Of a DNA stretch of 64,000 bases, positions 62,141 to 64,000 are shown one piece after another. Position numbers and translations under genes: made by a program. Source of the stretch: Flavobacteriales bacterium (GTDB lineage Bacteria; Bacteroidota; Bacteroidia; Flavobacteriales; Flavobacteriaceae); contig JAGXRF010000018.1 in NCBI GenBank assembly GCA_018335925.1, forward strand, positions 124,001-188,000. The letters run 5' to 3'. The first letter of the stretch is position 1. Each line of letters begins with the position of its first letter. A model generated the notes under the pieces. It did not search any database, had not been told where the DNA came from, and worked only from the letters and a program-made list of their open reading frames with translations.

Positions 62141-62785
62141 ATGCATTTTATTTCGGAAGAATTAGAACATTATGTAGAACAACATTGCAGTTCCGAATCG
62201 GATTTGTTGCAACGTTTGAATAAAGAAACGTATCAAAAAGTTCTACAACCACGAATGTTGAGCGGGCATTTTCAAGGAAGAGTTTTGTCCATGCTATCTA
62301 AATTAATCCGGCCAGAAAAAGTTTTAGAATTGGGGACTTACACGGGTTATGCTTCGCTTTGTTTGGCAGAAGGTTTAAGTCCTTCAGGAGAATTACATAC
62401 CATTGATATTAAAGAGGAATTGGTGAATTTTCAACGAAAGTATTTTGATGCTTCGGGTTATGGAAAACAAATATTTCAGCATGTTGGGCCAGCTTTGGAA
62501 ATCATACCAACTTTAGATGGGCCATTTGATTTGGTTTTTATGGATGCAGATAAGGAAAATTATATTGCATATTTTCATTTAATATTACCTAAAATGAAAC
62601 CTGGAGGGATTATTCTATCTGACAATGTGCTGTGGAGTGGTAAGGTAGTAGAACCTTTGCAACCTAATGACAAAAGTACCCAAGTATTGTTAGAATATAA
62701 CCAATTATTGGCTACCCATCCAAAATTAGAAACCGTTTTATTACCAATTAGAGATGGACTAACGGTGAGTAGGGTGATTTATTAA
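62141..62785 (+). CDS. Class I SAM-dependent O-methyltransferase
   Basis: 214 residues of the caffeoyl-CoA/catechol O-methyltransferase family: SAM site VLELGTYTGYASLCLAEGL, acid loop HTIDIKEELVNFQ, metal-site region DLVFMDADKENYIAYF and LSDNVLWSGKV. In bacteria these methylate small hydroxylated molecules or act on tRNA (TrmR type); substrate not decidable. Divergent from rlmN with 82 bp between them. Confidence 0.9.
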   Translation: MHFISEELEHYVEQHCSSESDLLQRLNKETYQKVLQPRMLSGHFQGRVLSMLSKLIRPEKVLELGTYTGYASLCLAEGLSPSGELHTIDIKEELVNFQRKYFDASGYGKQIFQHVGPALEIIPTLDGPFDLVFMDADKENYIAYFHLILPKMKPGGIILSDNVLWSGKVVEPLQPNDKSTQVLLEYNQLLATHPKLETVLLPIRDGLTVSRVIY

Positions 62786-62857
62786 TCTTATAAAGAAGTT
62801 TCGTTTGTGTGAAATTTTATAAACATAAATGATTCTAACATTTTAGAAAACTAGTTT

Positions 62858-62950
62858 TTTGTGTCTCTATTTGTAAGTTTACCGCAAAGACACAAAGAAC
62901 GCAAAGTGAAACATAAGTTTTATGTTTAACTAGATGCCTTTGTTGCATCT
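62858..62950. repeat. Hairpin-rich repeat block before the GxxExxY gene
   Basis: Three consecutive hairpins: TTTGTGTCT/AGACACAAA (62858-62866, 62888-62896), AAACATAA/TTATGTTT (62909-62916, 62920-62927) and AGATGC/GCATCT (62932-62937, 62945-62950). The first contains ACCGCAAAGACACAAAGAAC then GCAAAG (62881-62906), a repeat type frequent in flavobacterial intergenic DNA. Confidence 0.75.
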
Positions 62951-62996
62951 GATCCTTTACTTTAATTTAAATTCTTGTATCTCATCATAAATTGAT

Positions 62997-63374
62997 ATGA
63001 CAGAAAACGAATTATCATCCAAAATAATTGGAGCAGCAATTGAAGTTCATAAGCAATTAGGTCCCGGATTGTTAGAAAGTTCTTATGAAGCTTGTTTGGT
63101 TTATGAGCTTAAGCTATTAGGCTTAAACATAAAACAACAATTAGCATTGCCAATAGTTTACAAGGATGTAAAGTTAGATGCCGGCTATAGAATAGATATA
63201 TTAGTTGAAGATAAAGTAATAATTGAAATAAAAAGTGTTGATGCACTTGCAGATATTCATACCGCTCAATTATTAACTTATTTGAAGTTAAAAGATATTA
63301 AACTAGGCCTGTTAATTAATTTTAATGAAGTTTTGTTAAAAAACGGGATTAAAAGAATTGCAAATAATTTGTAA
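62997..63374 (+). CDS. GxxExxY family protein (PDDEXK-like)
   Basis: 125 residues. The name-giving motif is [10 protein letters not shown] at about 21-30, and a nuclease-fold core follows ([20 protein letters not shown]) resembling the PD-(D/E)XK arrangement: Asp in RIDILV, then E-x-K in IEIKS. Family function is unknown; a nuclease activity is suggested only by fold. It occurs as a scattered orphan in many Bacteroidota. Here it is surrounded by inverted ACCGCAAAGAC repeats and transcriptionally isolated. Confidence 0.88.
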   Translation: MTENELSSKIIGAAIEVHKQLGPGLLESSYEACLVYELKLLGLNIKQQLALPIVYKDVKLDAGYRIDILVEDKVIIEIKSVDALADIHTAQLLTYLKLKDIKLGLLINFNEVLLKNGIKRIANNL

Positions 63375-63620
63375 TCTATGGGTTTTCTTCAGTTTTTTAT
63401 CGCGAAGAAGAAAAGCTAACCATGAATAATAAAGTTGTCAGCAAATAAACTCTACGAACTTTATGTCTCTGAGGTAGGAATGAACTTCTTAAATTAGACT
63501 TAAGTGTCGTTAGATATTAAATTAGAGAAAATGAAATATTTAAAATTAAGTTGTTAAAAATAAACTCTGCGAACTTTGCGTCTTTGCGGTGAAATAAAAT
63601 AAAGGAGTTGATTATAAGAG
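63375..63620. repeat. Two inverted repeat copies after the GxxExxY gene
   Basis: CTCTACGAACTTTATGTCTC then TGAGGT (63450-63475) and CTCTGCGAACTTTGCGTCTT then TGCGGT (63565-63590) are copies of one 26-bp unit (21 of 26 identical), inverted relative to 62881-62906 (22 of 26 for the better copy). No gene is visible in this 300-bp stretch apart from them and the terminator that follows. Confidence 0.75.
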
Positions 63621-63656
63621 AAAAAACCCATCAAATTTAATTTTGACGGGTTTTTG
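63621..63656. terminator. Bidirectional terminator
   Basis: AAAACCC-TCAAA pairs with TTTGA-GGGTTTT with an A/C mismatch, flanked by A6 and T5. It ends the minus-strand coiled-coil gene and shields it from the repeat region. Confidence 0.82.
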
Positions 63657-63676
63657 GTATAAATTCATTAAATCTT

Positions 63677-64000
63677 TTAATTCCTATTGGCATTGATCAA
63701 ATCCCTTTTGGCACGTTCAATTTTAGCTTCTAAGTTTTTTAAGTTGGCTTGATCTTTTAAAATTCGCTCATTTTCTTTAGAAATATCTTCTGGTTTCATT
63801 TTGCCTTTGCCCATTTTTTTATCTAAATCTCTCTGACGTTTCTCTAATTTTTTAGCAGCTTTGTCGTAATTTGATTCTGCTTTTTTCAGATTTTTATCGG
63901 CTTTGGCAATGGCTTGCTGTTTTTTCTCTAAAGCACGTTGTTGTTTTTCTATTTTTTTGGTTTGCTTTTCCATTTCTTTAGCACGTTTTTCCACTTCTTT
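63677..64000 (-). CDS. Coiled-coil protein, C-terminal part (N-terminus beyond window)
   Basis: At least 108 codons, open to the window edge. Almost entirely charged heptads (KQTKKIEKQQRALEKKQQAI, KLEKRQRDLDKKMGKGKMKP), predicting a long helical rod. The first ATG/GTG visible is probably internal. A signal peptide or other domain may lie outside the window. Not recognised; similar Lys/Glu-rich tails occur in flavobacterial secreted proteins of unknown role. Confidence 0.6.
   Translation of the reverse strand, partial: KEVEKRAKEMEKQTKKIEKQQRALEKKQQAIAKADKNLKKAESNYDKAAKKLEKRQRDLDKKMGKGKMKPEDISKENERILKDQANLKNLEAKIERAKRDLINANRN

Overview
The window comes from an AT-rich member of the Bacteroidota, most likely class Flavobacteriia. 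The evidence is a set of type IX secretion (T9SS) cargo proteins with C-terminal sorting domains, two GLPGLI-family proteins, TonB-receptor-like and DUF5686 outer-membrane proteins, a TamL-type lipoprotein, a PorT/SprT-like protein, a zinc-less AccD, and Bacteroidota promoters of the form TTTG-N19-21-TAnnTTTG with little use of Shine-Dalgarno sites. The genus cannot be fixed from the sequence.

Layout. 1-13.2 kb: the start of purH (cut by the window edge), an FtsX/MacB permease, a GLPGLI-GLPGLI-outer-membrane-barrel operon, a secreted protein coupled to a deoxynucleoside kinase, a DUF5686 outer-membrane protein and pdhB. 13.4-27.9 kb: three consecutive giant secreted T9SS proteins (about 2117, 951 and 1615 residues) that share C-terminal modules but differ at the N-terminus. 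28-42.2 kb: housekeeping genes (etfBA, a DUF151-UVR protein, a nucleoside transporter, thyA, a TonB-C protein, a CBM48 protein, a 2TM protein, folA, ubiE, a porT-like gene, a TrmH-type methylase, tamL, fbaA, accD). 42.2-48.8 kb: a methionine/SAM block: metK on the minus strand, then metH split in two and metF on the plus strand. The metK-metH intergenic region carries a SAM-I riboswitch for metH and a SAM-II-like riboswitch for metK. 48.8-51.4 kb: a small fic island inserted between metF and a di-heme cytochrome c peroxidase gene and bounded by a 138-bp direct duplication of the metF/peroxidase junction. 51.4-64 kb: rplY, prs, tRNA-Leu(CAA), an ECF sigma / anti-sigma / outer-membrane-protein operon, a divergent hybrid two-component system, polyprenyl synthetase, rlmN, an O-methyltransferase, a GxxExxY gene surrounded by repeats, and the 3' part of a coiled-coil gene.

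How the parts relate. MetK, MetH and MetF close the methionine-SAM-folate cycle, with two unrelated SAM aptamers controlling opposite ends of it. PorT-like, TamL and the three cargo proteins belong to outer-membrane and surface biogenesis. Accessory material is limited: the fic island, whose promoter is wrapped in six helically phased GATAC boxes, and two small orphan genes (four-helix bundle, GxxExxY) each enclosed by inverted copies of simple intergenic repeats. Repeats of the same kind have also entered the metH reading frame in phase.

There is no rRNA, CRISPR array, recognisable insertion sequence or prophage in the window.
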